A stretch of DNA of 64,000 nucleotides from Flavobacterium laiguense (GTDB lineage Bacteria; Bacteroidota; Bacteroidia; Flavobacteriales; Flavobacteriaceae): assembly GCF_003097655.1 (NCBI RefSeq), contig NZ_QCZH01000008.1, positions 1 through 64,000 on the forward strand, read 5' to 3'. The number at the start of each line of letters is the position of its first letter. Positions within the stretch are counted from its first letter, which is position 1. The position numbers were made by a program, and so were the translations under genes. Below are positions 7,582 through 16,141 of this stretch, piece by piece. Under the pieces are notes generated by a model that did no database searches, was not told the DNA's origin, and saw nothing but the letters and a program-made list of their open reading frames with translations.

Positions 7582-8818
7582 GTGCACTTTCCATTTCGAG
7601 TAAGTGAGCCATATTTTTGATAAGATTATCGTGTTTTTTTACAAACGGATTGTCCTCATCCCAAACATAACCGGCAAGTACGGCACATATTTTTCTTTTT
7701 ACTTCTAGGTTTTCTGGTTGATGAAAAAACAAGGTTTGTAAATTACCGGTGTACCACTCTTTTACGTAAGTGGTAAAAACCGCAATTCCTCTTTTCATAT
7801 ATCCTGTAAATTCGGTTTCCCAATCTACAGTAATGCCTTGTGATTCTTTCAAGAAAAGTTTTGCTGCAAGCATACCGGATTCGGTTGCAAATGCAACACC
7901 CGATGAGAATACTGGATCTAAAAATTCTGAACTATTTCCTGTAAGTGCAAATCCATCACCGTACATTTTCTTTACAGAACGAGAGTAGTTTTCTAATTTT
8001 ACGGGTTCAAATATAAAATCGACTCCGGCAAAACGTTTTATATAATAATCAGATAGTTGTATGGCGTTTTTTAATGCTTCGGCATTGTCTTTATTTTCGG
8101 AAAGGGAGTTGATAAATGAAGTTGGTCCAACTACTCCTAAACTTGTGTTTCCGTTAGAAAAAGGGATTACCCATAACCAAACTTCGGTTTCCAGTATGTC
8201 AAAGGAGATCATCGTTCCTTCCTCGCCTTCGGGACGGTTGACATCTACAACATGGGTAAAAATAGACGAATGCGGATCTAGTTTTGAAGGCGTATCCAAA
8301 TCTAAAAGTCGAGGTAAAACTCTGCCGTAACCACTGGAATCGATGATGAACTTAGCATGAATTTCTTTTAAATTTCCGTCCTTGTCTTTAACAACGGTTG
8401 TCGAATTTTTGCCTTCGAAAGTAACCGAAATGACTTCCGATTCAAATTCTAAATCGATTCCTTTTCGAATCACTTCTTGCGCCATTGTATTGTCAAAATC
8501 AGCTCTTGGAACTTGCCAAGTCCAATCCCAACCTTTTGTGAATTTGTCGCTAAAATCAAATACACAAATTTCTTCTCCCCTAATAAAACGGGCGCCTAAT
8601 TTTTTCTCAAAATTCATGGCATCTAGACATTCAAATAATTCTGCTTCAGCAAAATGATCCATTACTCTAGGTATAAGACTTTCTCCAACTACAATTCGGG
8701 GGAATTTTGTTTTTTCTACAACCTTAATTTTTATTCCGTTTTTATGAAGATAGGAGGCTGATACACATCCGGATGGCCCCGCTCCTATAATTAAAACATC
8801 TACGAATTCTTGTAACAT
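7568..8818 (-). CDS. FAD-dependent halogenase-type oxidoreductase of the flexirubin cluster
   Basis: This 416-residue flavin enzyme probably halogenates the phenolic ring of the aryl polyene; hydroxylation is the alternative. The Rossmann motif GAGPSG lies at 12-17 and GESLIP at 45-50. A FxxKxGxxF-type motif puts the halogenase lysine at K73. WLWVIP (214-219) matches the WxWxIP halogenase signature, and DPVFSSGV (301-308) is the usual flavin-side block. It has its own leader of about 110 bases with a -7 box and lies next to a methyltransferase, also minus strand. Chlorinated flexirubins are known from this group; activity here is inferred. Confidence 0.8.
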   Translation of the reverse strand: MLQEFVDVLIIGAGPSGCVSASYLHKNGIKIKVVEKTKFPRIVVGESLIPRVMDHFAEAELFECLDAMNFEKKLGARFIRGEEICVFDFSDKFTKGWDWTWQVPRADFDNTMAQEVIRKGIDLEFESEVISVTFEGKNSTTVVKDKDGNLKEIHAKFIIDSSGYGRVLPRLLDLDTPSKLDPHSSIFTHVVDVNRPEGEEGTMISFDILETEVWLWVIPFSNGNTSLGVVGPTSFINSLSENKDNAEALKNAIQLSDYYIKRFAGVDFIFEPVKLENYSRSVKKMYGDGFALTGNSSEFLDPVFSSGVAFATESGMLAAKLFLKESQGITVDWETEFTGYMKRGIAVFTTYVKEWYTGNLQTLFFHQPENLEVKRKICAVLAGYVWDEDNPFVKKHDNLIKNMAHLLEMESAQKKS

Positions 8819-8927
8819 TTTTATTGTTTTTATAAACTGTGTTGATTAATACTTGATTCATGCACTTTTCAAAAAAAAAGGAGCATTTTATTATTAGCTT
8901 AAATCAGTATTGCTTTTTTATTATGTG

Positions 8928-8935
8928 CAAATTTA
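8928..8935 (-). promoter_or_regulatory. -7 box for the halogenase gene
   Basis: On the minus strand TAAATTTG fits TAnnTTTG. It lies between the methyltransferase stop and the halogenase start, which would give a 5' leader of about 100 bases. No clear -33 box was seen. Confidence 0.4.
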
Positions 8936-8948
8936 AAATTTTATAGGC

Positions 8949-10016
8949 TTATAAAATTCTTTTTTTGCATTTAATGAGTGTATGGCTCATTCCTATGATT
9001 TCATGCATTTCATCAACTACAAATCCTGCTTTTTCGATAACTTTTAAAATGTCTTTTGAATGGAACATTTGGCTATTTCCATTGGCAACAGCCGTGAAAT
9101 ATAAGGAAGTGGCATGTAAACTGTATGTTGATGCTTGGAATTTTTGTAAATCCCAAAAGGTTTCCAAGATATAAAAACTAGCATCATCGGTCATTGCTTC
9201 ATAAGCTCTTGCAAAAAGTCCGCTGATTTCCTGTAAAGAAAAACAGTCTATAAATTGACTCATCCATATAATGTCATATCCTTTTGGGAAAGGAATGGAA
9301 TTATCTAATAAATTAGTGTCGATTGCAGTAATTCTGTTTTCAAATCCGGCTTCGGCTATATTTTTTCGAGCAACATTGGCTTGGCCAGGTAGGTCTAAAA
9401 TGGTGATGTTCACCTTTGGATCATACTTTGCACATTGCATAGAAAATTTACCGGTATTACCGCCCACATCCAAAAAAGATTTAGGATTGTTTCCAAATAA
9501 TATTGGCATTATTTCAGGGAAAGTATAATCCGAATAAAAATGATCGAAATCAAACCAACTTTTCTTGATTTTTTCGGGTAATTCAGATAATCCGATGTAG
9601 ACAGTATCCCAATTTCCCAGTTCTTTCAATCCTTCAGGTTTTCCGTTAACAATAGAAGCTTCTAGATGGTTAATAGCAAGATAATTGACGTCTTGTGTGA
9701 AATCCATATTTATATTGGTCATTTTGTCTCTTAGTATAAAATAACCCGTTTTAGTTAATATGAATTCATTGTCTTTCAAGTATACCATTTCTAAACTCAA
9801 TCCGGCTTCAAGCAAAACTTTTACGCCGTATACGGATAAATTCAATTCAGTTGCAATTGTTTCTATAGTTGCGTTGCCTTTATTGAATAAATAGTCTAAT
9901 ATGCCTAAATTACGAAGTGACTTTGCTGCTTGAAACATAATTGGGGCAAAAGCAATTTTTTGTGCATCTAAATTTGCTTGGACAACATTCTTTTTATCAG
10001 AACCAAAATCTTTCAT
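8949..10016 (-). CDS. SAM-dependent methyltransferase of the O-methyltransferase (Methyltransf_2) family
   Basis: This 355-residue protein has an N-terminal winged-helix dimerisation domain (about 20-100) and a class I SAM fold (about 150-350). The SAM motif DVGGNTG is at 183-189. In the usual family member an LHDW-type motif holds the catalytic His; here the equivalent segment reads FIDCFS with D257 in its place. This suggests a changed chemistry, for example ring C-methylation, since flexirubins may carry a meta-methyl on the phenol ring. It is divergent from the ammonia-lyase gene and upstream of the halogenase. The substrate is inferred from context. Confidence 0.78.
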   Translation of the reverse strand: MKDFGSDKKNVVQANLDAQKIAFAPIMFQAAKSLRNLGILDYLFNKGNATIETIATELNLSVYGVKVLLEAGLSLEMVYLKDNEFILTKTGYFILRDKMTNINMDFTQDVNYLAINHLEASIVNGKPEGLKELGNWDTVYIGLSELPEKIKKSWFDFDHFYSDYTFPEIMPILFGNNPKSFLDVGGNTGKFSMQCAKYDPKVNITILDLPGQANVARKNIAEAGFENRITAIDTNLLDNSIPFPKGYDIIWMSQFIDCFSLQEISGLFARAYEAMTDDASFYILETFWDLQKFQASTYSLHATSLYFTAVANGNSQMFHSKDILKVIEKAGFVVDEMHEIIGMSHTLIKCKKRIL

Positions 10017-10128
10017 TCTTTTTTTTTGTTAGTTTAGTATAAGTGGCTGTTGTAGTTATTGTTAGCGGTGATAAAGAAGTTGAGAAACAAAAAAATGTGT
10101 CGATTTACTTTTTTAAGTGATATTATGC

Positions 10129-10136
10129 TACATTTG
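10129..10136 (+). promoter_or_regulatory. -7 box for the ammonia-lyase gene
   Basis: TACATTTG matches TAnnTTTG 77 bases before the ATG. A tttac at the -33 region is only a partial match. Confidence 0.5.
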
Positions 10137-10212
10137 CGTCCGTCAAATAAACCACAATATATTCTAAATAAAAATTAATTTTTGATTTATTTAGTTAAAA
10201 AACACCGTTAGA

Positions 10213-11733
10213 ATGAATGAAATTAAGGAATTTTTAAGTTTACAAGAGTTCGAAGCCGTTATCTTTAATAATGGTAAAATAGATATAAGCCAAGTTGTTT
10301 TAGATAGAGTAAATGAAAGTTTTGATTTTTTAAAAAACTTCTCAGTTAATAAAATTATTTACGGTGTTAATACGGGTTTTGGACCAATGGCTCAGTATCG
10401 TATAAAAGATGAAGATCGTATTCAATTGCAATATAACTTAATTAGAAGTCATGCTTCGGGTACCGGAAAACCATTGAATGCTATTTGTGTTAAAGCAGCG
10501 ATATTGGCTAGACTAAATACACTTTCCTTAGGTAATTCAGGAGTTCATCCTTCTTTAATTCACCTTATGAAAGAATTAATAAATAGAGATATTACCCCAT
10601 TAATTTTTGAGCATGGTGGCGTGGGGGCAAGTGGTGATTTAGTGCAATTGGCTCACTTAGCTTTAGTTCTTATAGGGGAAGGTGAGGTTTTTTATAAAGG
10701 AGAAAGAAGACCTACCCAAGAGGTTTTCAAATTAGAGAATTTAGAACCTATTCAAGTAGAAATTAGAGAAGGTTTAGCTTTGATGAACGGAACCTCTGTA
10801 ATGACGGGTATTGGAGTGGTAAATGTGCACCATGCCAATAAATTATTAGACTGGTCACTTAAATTTTCTTGTGCTATAAATGAAATTGTACAAGCTTATG
10901 ATGACCATTTTTCGGAAGAATTAAACAATACGAAACGTCACAAAGGACAACGCGAAGTGGCTGCAAGAATGAGAAAAAATCTTGCGGACAGTACCTTAAT
11001 TAGAAAAAGAGAAGACCATTTATATTCTGGAGAAAACACCGAAAATATTTTTAAGGAAAAAGTTCAGGAGTATTATTCCCTGCGTTGTGTTCCTCAAATT
11101 TTAGGTCCTGTTTTGGAAACAATTGATAATGTAGCTTCGATTCTTGAAGAGGAATTTAACTCGGCTAATGACAACCCGATTATCGACGTGAAAAATCAAC
11201 ACGTTTATCATGGAGGGAATTTTCATGGAGATTATATTTCCTTGGAAATGGATAAATTAAAAATAGTAATTACCAAATTGACTATGCTTGCAGAGCGTCA
11301 ATTGAATTATTTGTTGAATTCAAAAATAAACGAAATTTTACCTCCATTTGTAAATTTAGGGACTTTAGGCTTTAATTTCGGGATGCAAGGAGTTCAGTTT
11401 ACCGCCACTTCAACCACTGCCGAAAACCAGATGTTGTCTAATCCGATGTATATCCACAGTATTCCAAACAATAATGACAATCAGGACATTGTGAGTATGG
11501 GGACAAATGCAGCAGTTATTACCGCAAAAGTAATTGAGAATTCTTTTGAAGTATTAGCAATAGAGTTGATTACGATTGTTCAAGCGATTGACTATTTAGA
11601 ACAAAAAGATCAAATTTCATCGGTAACCAGAAAAATATACGATGATATTCGTGTCATTATTCCAAGGTTCGAAAAAGATCAGGTAATGTATCCTTTTGTT
11701 CAAAAAGTGAAAGACTATTTGATTAATAATTAA
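10213..11733 (+). CDS. Tyrosine ammonia-lyase (HAL/PAL family)
   Basis: This 506-residue aromatic amino acid lyase deaminates L-tyrosine to p-coumarate, the starter of flexirubin aryl polyenes. The MIO-forming Ala-Ser-Gly triad is at 139-141 within GGVGASGDLVQLAH, and the catalytic Tyr is Y50 in IYGVNTGFG. The substrate-selectivity loop reads IRSHASGTGKPL with S79-H80. The sequence closely resembles the characterised F. johnsoniae tyrosine ammonia-lyase as I recall it, from the N-terminus to the end VQKVKDYLINN. It has its own promoter and is read away from the methyltransferase. Histidine specificity is unlikely in this context but not excluded by sequence alone. Confidence 0.93.
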   Translation: MNEIKEFLSLQEFEAVIFNNGKIDISQVVLDRVNESFDFLKNFSVNKIIYGVNTGFGPMAQYRIKDEDRIQLQYNLIRSHASGTGKPLNAICVKAAILARLNTLSLGNSGVHPSLIHLMKELINRDITPLIFEHGGVGASGDLVQLAHLALVLIGEGEVFYKGERRPTQEVFKLENLEPIQVEIREGLALMNGTSVMTGIGVVNVHHANKLLDWSLKFSCAINEIVQAYDDHFSEELNNTKRHKGQREVAARMRKNLADSTLIRKREDHLYSGENTENIFKEKVQEYYSLRCVPQILGPVLETIDNVASILEEEFNSANDNPIIDVKNQHVYHGGNFHGDYISLEMDKLKIVITKLTMLAERQLNYLLNSKINEILPPFVNLGTLGFNFGMQGVQFTATSTTAENQMLSNPMYIHSIPNNNDNQDIVSMGTNAAVITAKVIENSFEVLAIELITIVQAIDYLEQKDQISSVTRKIYDDIRVIIPRFEKDQVMYPFVQKVKDYLINN

Positions 11734-11780
11734 TTGTAACATTGAAATACACAACTATAAATTAGTATTATACACGAAAA

Positions 11781-12605
11781 ATGAAACTAAAAATTATTAT
11801 AATAGCTTTAATGTTTTCATCAATTGCAAATGCGCAAAATTACATTAGTATTAATACATCAGGAGTTAATGCTGTGGATCAAACGAACAAAAGACCTGCT
11901 GTTCCTGGCGCGTTCAGTAGTTGGAAGACTCATATTAACATGATTGCATACGGAGGATCTTCATTAAAAAAGACCATATTTAATAAAAAGAAAAGAGAAG
12001 CAAATTTATCAGAAACTCAAGCAAAAGTTAATTTAGTTAAAACAACTTATAACGATTCCGAACATTATCCTGAAAAAATTATAGATGGATGGCATTCTAT
12101 TATTGCTACTGATAGTTATAACTATTGTTCTCCTGCAAAAGTATTGATGAAAAACAATGAAATTAAAGAATTTGTTGTAGAAAATTGGAACCGATTATCA
12201 AAGCCATTTACTGTTATGTCAGCTATTAAAAAAGGGAAGGGTTTGATTAGTGTTGAATTTGAAGAAGGAACAGTAACTTTAGAATTATATTTTACAAATG
12301 ATTTAGAGCAACCTACTATTGTTGATAAGCCTTTAGGTTCAGGTTTTGTTTCATTTTGGTGTGATTCAAAAAAATTAAATGAAATAAAAATATTCTTAGA
12401 GGAAAAATATTACGGAGAACTTGGGGAAGCATTTACTTCTCAACCTGAATGCTCATCTATAGGAACAATTACTGTAGAAGTTAAACCGGGGATACATCGT
12501 TTTACAGCTGAGGGTAGTGGTACTATTAGTTGGGAAGGAGATGTTGAAGTTAAAGAAAATCTTTGTTTAAGTTACTTATTAAATAAGGATAATAAAAAAG
12601 ACTGA
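11781..12605 (+). CDS. Secreted protein of unknown function between flexirubin genes
   Basis: This 274-residue protein has a signal peptide (MKLKIIIIALMFSSIANAQ). The mature part contains YPEKIIDGWHSIIATDSYNYC, a beta-rich middle (AIKKGKGLISVEFEEGTVTLELYF) and a C-terminal GIHRFTAEGSGTISWEGDVEV stretch. I recognise no family and no catalytic motif. It lies 47 bases after the ammonia-lyase and before a terminator-like hairpin, so it may share that transcript. It is not a part I expect in flexirubin clusters, and looks like a lineage-specific addition. Confidence 0.6.
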   Translation: MKLKIIIIALMFSSIANAQNYISINTSGVNAVDQTNKRPAVPGAFSSWKTHINMIAYGGSSLKKTIFNKKKREANLSETQAKVNLVKTTYNDSEHYPEKIIDGWHSIIATDSYNYCSPAKVLMKNNEIKEFVVENWNRLSKPFTVMSAIKKGKGLISVEFEEGTVTLELYFTNDLEQPTIVDKPLGSGFVSFWCDSKKLNEIKIFLEEKYYGELGEAFTSQPECSSIGTITVEVKPGIHRFTAEGSGTISWEGDVEVKENLCLSYLLNKDNKKD

Positions 12606-12620
12606 TTTTATTAGTCTTTT
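12595..12620 (+). terminator. Hairpin terminator after the secreted protein
   Basis: The arms aaaagact and agtctttt enclose gattttatt and overlap the stop codon of the upstream gene. A run of T completes a terminator that would separate the ammonia-lyase unit from the fabG operon. Confidence 0.6.
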
Positions 12621-12797
12621 AGATTTATACTTGTTCAAAAAAAAGTTAAGCTTTATTTGAACTTAGCTTTTTGCTAGTCGTATAATGGGGTTTCATAAAA
12701 CCAAACGATTCTGTTTTAGGAAATCAATGGTTTAAAAATGCCGAAGTTTTTTAAAAATAAAAATAATTTTATATTGTATGAAATCTAAAATAAAAAT

Positions 12798-13529
12798 ATG
12801 AAATGTGCATTGGTAACAGGAGGTTCAAGAGGAATTGGTAGTGCTATTTGTGAAAAATTAGCGCAAGACAGCAGCTATCATATTTTGATTAATTATCATT
12901 CGAATAAAGAAGCCGCTGAAAAAACATTAGAAAAAGTTATTGCAAATGGAGCTACTGGTGAGATTTTGCAATTTGATGTAGTAAACTTCGAAGAAGTGAA
13001 AAGTGTTTTAACACAATGGCAAGAAGCGAATCCTACTGCTATTGTTGAAGCTATTGTGAATAATGCAGGTATTACAAAAGACGGATTGTTTATGTGGATG
13101 AGTCCGGAAGATTGGTCTAGTGTTGTGAATACCAGTTTGAATGGATTCTTTAATGTGACTAACTTCTTTATCCAAAAAATGTTGCGCAATAAATACGGAC
13201 GTATTGTTAATATCGTTTCGCTATCTGGGGTAAAAGGTACTGCTGGACAAACCAATTATTCTGCCGCCAAAGGAGCTGTAGTTGCCGCAACAAAAGCCTT
13301 GGCACAAGAAGTTGCCAAAAGAAATATCACAGTAAATGCAGTGGCTCCAGGTTTTATTAAAACCGATATGACGAGCCAACTTGATGAAAAAGAGCTAATA
13401 AAAATGGTTCCCGTGAATCGTTTTGGTGAAGCCGAAGAAGTAGCTGATTTAGTTAGTTTTTTGGTTTCTAAGAAGTCGAGCTATATTACTGGGGAGATAA
13501 TTAATATAAATGGTGGGATTTATTCATAA
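12798..13529 (+). CDS. fabG: 3-oxoacyl-ACP reductase (FabG-type SDR)
   Basis: This 243-residue short-chain dehydrogenase should reduce the beta-keto group on the ACP-bound aryl polyene chain with NADPH. The cofactor motif TGGSRGIG is at 7-14, NNAG near 88-91, and the catalytic S141, Y154 and K158 lie in SLSGVKGTAGQTNYSAAK. The ending GEIININGGIYS is typical of FabG-like proteins. It heads the long plus-strand pigment operon, 18 bases before a ketosynthase. A fatty acid housekeeping role is less likely given the neighbours. Confidence 0.9.
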   Translation: MKCALVTGGSRGIGSAICEKLAQDSSYHILINYHSNKEAAEKTLEKVIANGATGEILQFDVVNFEEVKSVLTQWQEANPTAIVEAIVNNAGITKDGLFMWMSPEDWSSVVNTSLNGFFNVTNFFIQKMLRNKYGRIVNIVSLSGVKGTAGQTNYSAAKGAVVAATKALAQEVAKRNITVNAVAPGFIKTDMTSQLDEKELIKMVPVNRFGEAEEVADLVSFLVSKKSSYITGEIININGGIYS

Positions 13530-13547
13530 AAATTACCTTAAGCAAAA

Positions 13548-14795
13548 ATGAGTAAAAGAGTTGTGATCACAGGAATGGGAATTTATTCCTGTATAGGAAC
13601 ATCGTTAGACGAAGTAAAAGATTCCTTGTATAAAGGAAAATCTGGCATTTCTATTGATCCCGAGCGTAAGGAATTTGGCTTTCGCTCTGCTTTAACGGGT
13701 ATGGTTCCTAAGCCCGATTTAAAAAATTTACTTTCAAGAAGACAAAGAATTAGTCTGGGAGAAGAAACAGAGTATGCCTATATGGCAACTATTGAGGCGT
13801 TGAAAAATGCCAATATAGATGATTCTTTTTTTGACGAAAATGAAGTTGGGATAATGTACGGAAACGATAGTGTTTCAAAGGCTATTATTGAAGCTACGGA
13901 TATTATTCGAGAAAAAAAAGATACTGCTTTAATTGGTTCTGGAGCAATTTTTAAATCCATGAATTCAACCGTTACGATGAATCTCTCCACCATTTTTAAA
14001 TTGAGAGGGATTAATCTAACCATTAGTGCGGCTTGTGCAAGTGGATCCCATTCTATCGGATTGGCTTATTTTTTAATCAAAAGTGGTTTTCAGGAAATGA
14101 TTATTTGCGGAGGAGCACAAGAAATTAATAAATATGCGATGAGTAGTTTTGACGGATTAGGTGTTTTTTCCCCTAGGGAAGACGAACCATCTAAAGCGTC
14201 AAGACCTTTTGACTCTGGCCGTGATGGATTAATCCCTAGTGGTGGTGGTGCAACATTAATTCTGGAATCATACGAATCTGCCATAAAAAGAGGAGCAACT
14301 ATTCTGGCCGAAGTTGTAGGGTATGGGTTTTCGTCTAATGGGGGACATATTTCGACTCCAAATGTTGAAGGTCCTTCTATAGCCATGCAAAGAGCCCTTG
14401 ATGAAGCTGGAATAAAAGCGAGTCAAGTAGATTACATAAACGCACACGCAACATCTACACCTGTAGGGGATACAAATGAGGCAAAAGCCATTTTTGAAGT
14501 TTTTGGAGAAAGTAATCCGTATGTGAGTTCCACAAAATCAATGACAGGACACGAATGTTGGATGGCGGGAGCTAGTGAGGTTATTTATTCTATTTTGATG
14601 ATGCAAAACGATTTTATTGCGCCAAATATCAATTTAGAAAACCCAGATGAAGATGCAGCAAAATTAAATTTGGTTAAAACCACTTTAAATAAAAAAATTG
14701 ATATATTTTTGTCGAATTCCTTTGGTTTTGGAGGAACAAATTCAGCATTAGTAGTTAAAAAGTATAAAAAAAACAATGAAATGAGCCTATCTTAA
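13548..14795 (+). CDS. Beta-ketoacyl-ACP synthase, FabF type (flexirubin KS 1)
   Basis: This 415-residue condensing enzyme extends the ACP-bound chain by decarboxylative Claisen condensation. The full catalytic set is visible: C163 in AACASGSHSI, H300 in NAHATSTPVGD, K330 in SSTKSM and H335 in TGHECWMAGASE. Length is normal for FabF. It follows fabG by 18 bases and precedes an acyl carrier protein. Three such enzymes occur in the cluster, so each may have its own chain-length window or carrier protein; which does what cannot be told here. Confidence 0.92.
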   Translation: MSKRVVITGMGIYSCIGTSLDEVKDSLYKGKSGISIDPERKEFGFRSALTGMVPKPDLKNLLSRRQRISLGEETEYAYMATIEALKNANIDDSFFDENEVGIMYGNDSVSKAIIEATDIIREKKDTALIGSGAIFKSMNSTVTMNLSTIFKLRGINLTISAACASGSHSIGLAYFLIKSGFQEMIICGGAQEINKYAMSSFDGLGVFSPREDEPSKASRPFDSGRDGLIPSGGGATLILESYESAIKRGATILAEVVGYGFSSNGGHISTPNVEGPSIAMQRALDEAGIKASQVDYINAHATSTPVGDTNEAKAIFEVFGESNPYVSSTKSMTGHECWMAGASEVIYSILMMQNDFIAPNINLENPDEDAAKLNLVKTTLNKKIDIFLSNSFGFGGTNSALVVKKYKKNNEMSLS

Positions 14796-14864
14796 AATTA
14801 GTCGTAAAAGCTAATGTTGATAGACAAATTGCATGTTACCAATAAAAAAAACATAATAGTATAC

Positions 14865-15116
14865 ATGAATAAAGAAGTTATAATAGAGAAAATTAAAGCG
14901 TTTTTGATTGAAGAATTCGAAGTGGATGGAGATGATATTCAGCCAGAAGCCAATTTAAAAGACACTTTGGGATTAGATAGTTTAGATTATGTAGATTTAG
15001 TTGTTTCAATTGAATCTAATTTTGGTGTAAAATTGGTTGAAGTGGATTTCGTAGGGATCGATTCATTTCAAAGTTTTTATGATTTAATCGAAAATAAATT
15101 AAAAGTTAAAGCCTAA
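14865..15116 (+). CDS. Acyl carrier protein 1
   Basis: This 83-residue ACP starts at the ATG at 14865; an upstream in-frame extension reads as non-ACP sequence. The phosphopantetheine site is S39 in LGLDSLDYVDLV. The chain is acidic and helical, as expected. It lies between a FabF-type synthase and an LpxL-like acyltransferase. It probably carries either the aryl polyene or the resorcinol precursor; a second ACP is encoded at 26472. Confidence 0.92.
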   Translation: MNKEVIIEKIKAFLIEEFEVDGDDIQPEANLKDTLGLDSLDYVDLVVSIESNFGVKLVEVDFVGIDSFQSFYDLIENKLKVKA

Positions 15117-15156
15117 TTAATATTTTTAGATGCGACAAGCAATCTAAAATCTACTC

Positions 15157-15172
15157 CCGAAAACTTTCGGGA
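15157..15172. repeat. CCCGAAA palindrome
   Basis: CCCGAAA-ac-TTTCGGG forms a 7-bp perfect inverted repeat in the gap between the ACP gene and the LpxL-like gene, flanked by copies of the motif ctaaaatcta. It belongs to the same loose family as the palindromes near 6258, 43939 and 57350. Confidence 0.55.
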
Positions 15173-15192
15173 CTAAAATCTACAATTTAAAA

Positions 15193-16074
15193 ATGAGTGA
15201 ATGGGATGGAAAATCTAAAGGCACTGTTTTAGGATATAAAATCTTCGTTTTTTTTATTAAAAAAGTAGGAATTAAATCCGCTTATCTGATCCTTTATTTT
15301 GTAGCTTCATATTATTTTATTTTCCTTAAAAAAAGCAATACCTCAATCTTTTATTATTTTAGAAAAAGATTGGGGTATTCCTATTTTAAATCTAAAAGAA
15401 TGGTTTTTAAGAGCTATTATACTTTTGGTCAGACTATTATAGATAAAATTGCAATTGGAGCTGGATTGAAAAGCAAGTTTACTTATGAGCATGATGGAAG
15501 AGAAATTCTTATCAAACTTTTAGAAGAGAAAAAAGGGGGAGTGCTTATAAGTGCTCATATTGGGAATTTTGAAATAGCCGAACATTTCTTTAGTGAGATT
15601 GATGTTAATTTTCAAATTAACTTGGTTACTACCGATTTAGAGCATTCTTCGATAAAAAATTATCTGGAAAGTATTACCCAAAAACCAACCATTAAGTTTA
15701 TAATCATTAGTGATGACTTATCTCACATTTTTGAGATAAATGCAGCTTTGGCTAGAAATGAATTGGTTTGTTTTACAGGCGATAGATATTTTGAAGGGGT
15801 AAAATCTTTGAGCGAGAATTTACTGGGACAAGAAGCCCTTTTTCCGGCAGGTCCTTTCCTTATAGCCTCTAGATTAAAAGTTCCAGTTGTTTTTGTATAT
15901 GTAATGAAAGAGCCCAATCTGCATTATCATCTTTATACAAGAGAAGCCAAAGTAAAACATCGTGATGAAAAAGGATTGTTGAGAGAATACACAAAGAATG
16001 TTGAAATGATGCTTGAAAAATACCCTTTGCAGTGGTTCAATTATTTTGATTTTTGGAACCAATTACAAAAATAA
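15193..16074 (+). CDS. LpxL/HtrB-type acyltransferase
   Basis: This 293-residue membrane-associated acyltransferase is of the lipid A lauroyltransferase superfamily. The H-X4-E motif is H122-IGNF-E127, followed by CFTGDRYFEG and a FPAGPFLIASRLKVPVVFVYV block usual in LpxL. An N-terminal hydrophobic segment (about 27-45) should anchor it in the inner membrane. In aryl polyene clusters such enzymes are thought to transfer the polyene acyl group from ACP to a lipid or phenol acceptor; here esterification of the polyene to the dialkylresorcinol is the obvious candidate step. It ends about 70 bases before the CrtI-like gene. Confidence 0.85.
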   Translation: MSEWDGKSKGTVLGYKIFVFFIKKVGIKSAYLILYFVASYYFIFLKKSNTSIFYYFRKRLGYSYFKSKRMVFKSYYTFGQTIIDKIAIGAGLKSKFTYEHDGREILIKLLEEKKGGVLISAHIGNFEIAEHFFSEIDVNFQINLVTTDLEHSSIKNYLESITQKPTIKFIIISDDLSHIFEINAALARNELVCFTGDRYFEGVKSLSENLLGQEALFPAGPFLIASRLKVPVVFVYVMKEPNLHYHLYTREAKVKHRDEKGLLREYTKNVEMMLEKYPLQWFNYFDFWNQLQK

Positions 16075-16141
16075 TAACGGTTTATTAGACTACAATTCAG
16101 CTTTTCCATTGATTTTGTATTTTATAAAAAGATAAAAATTT

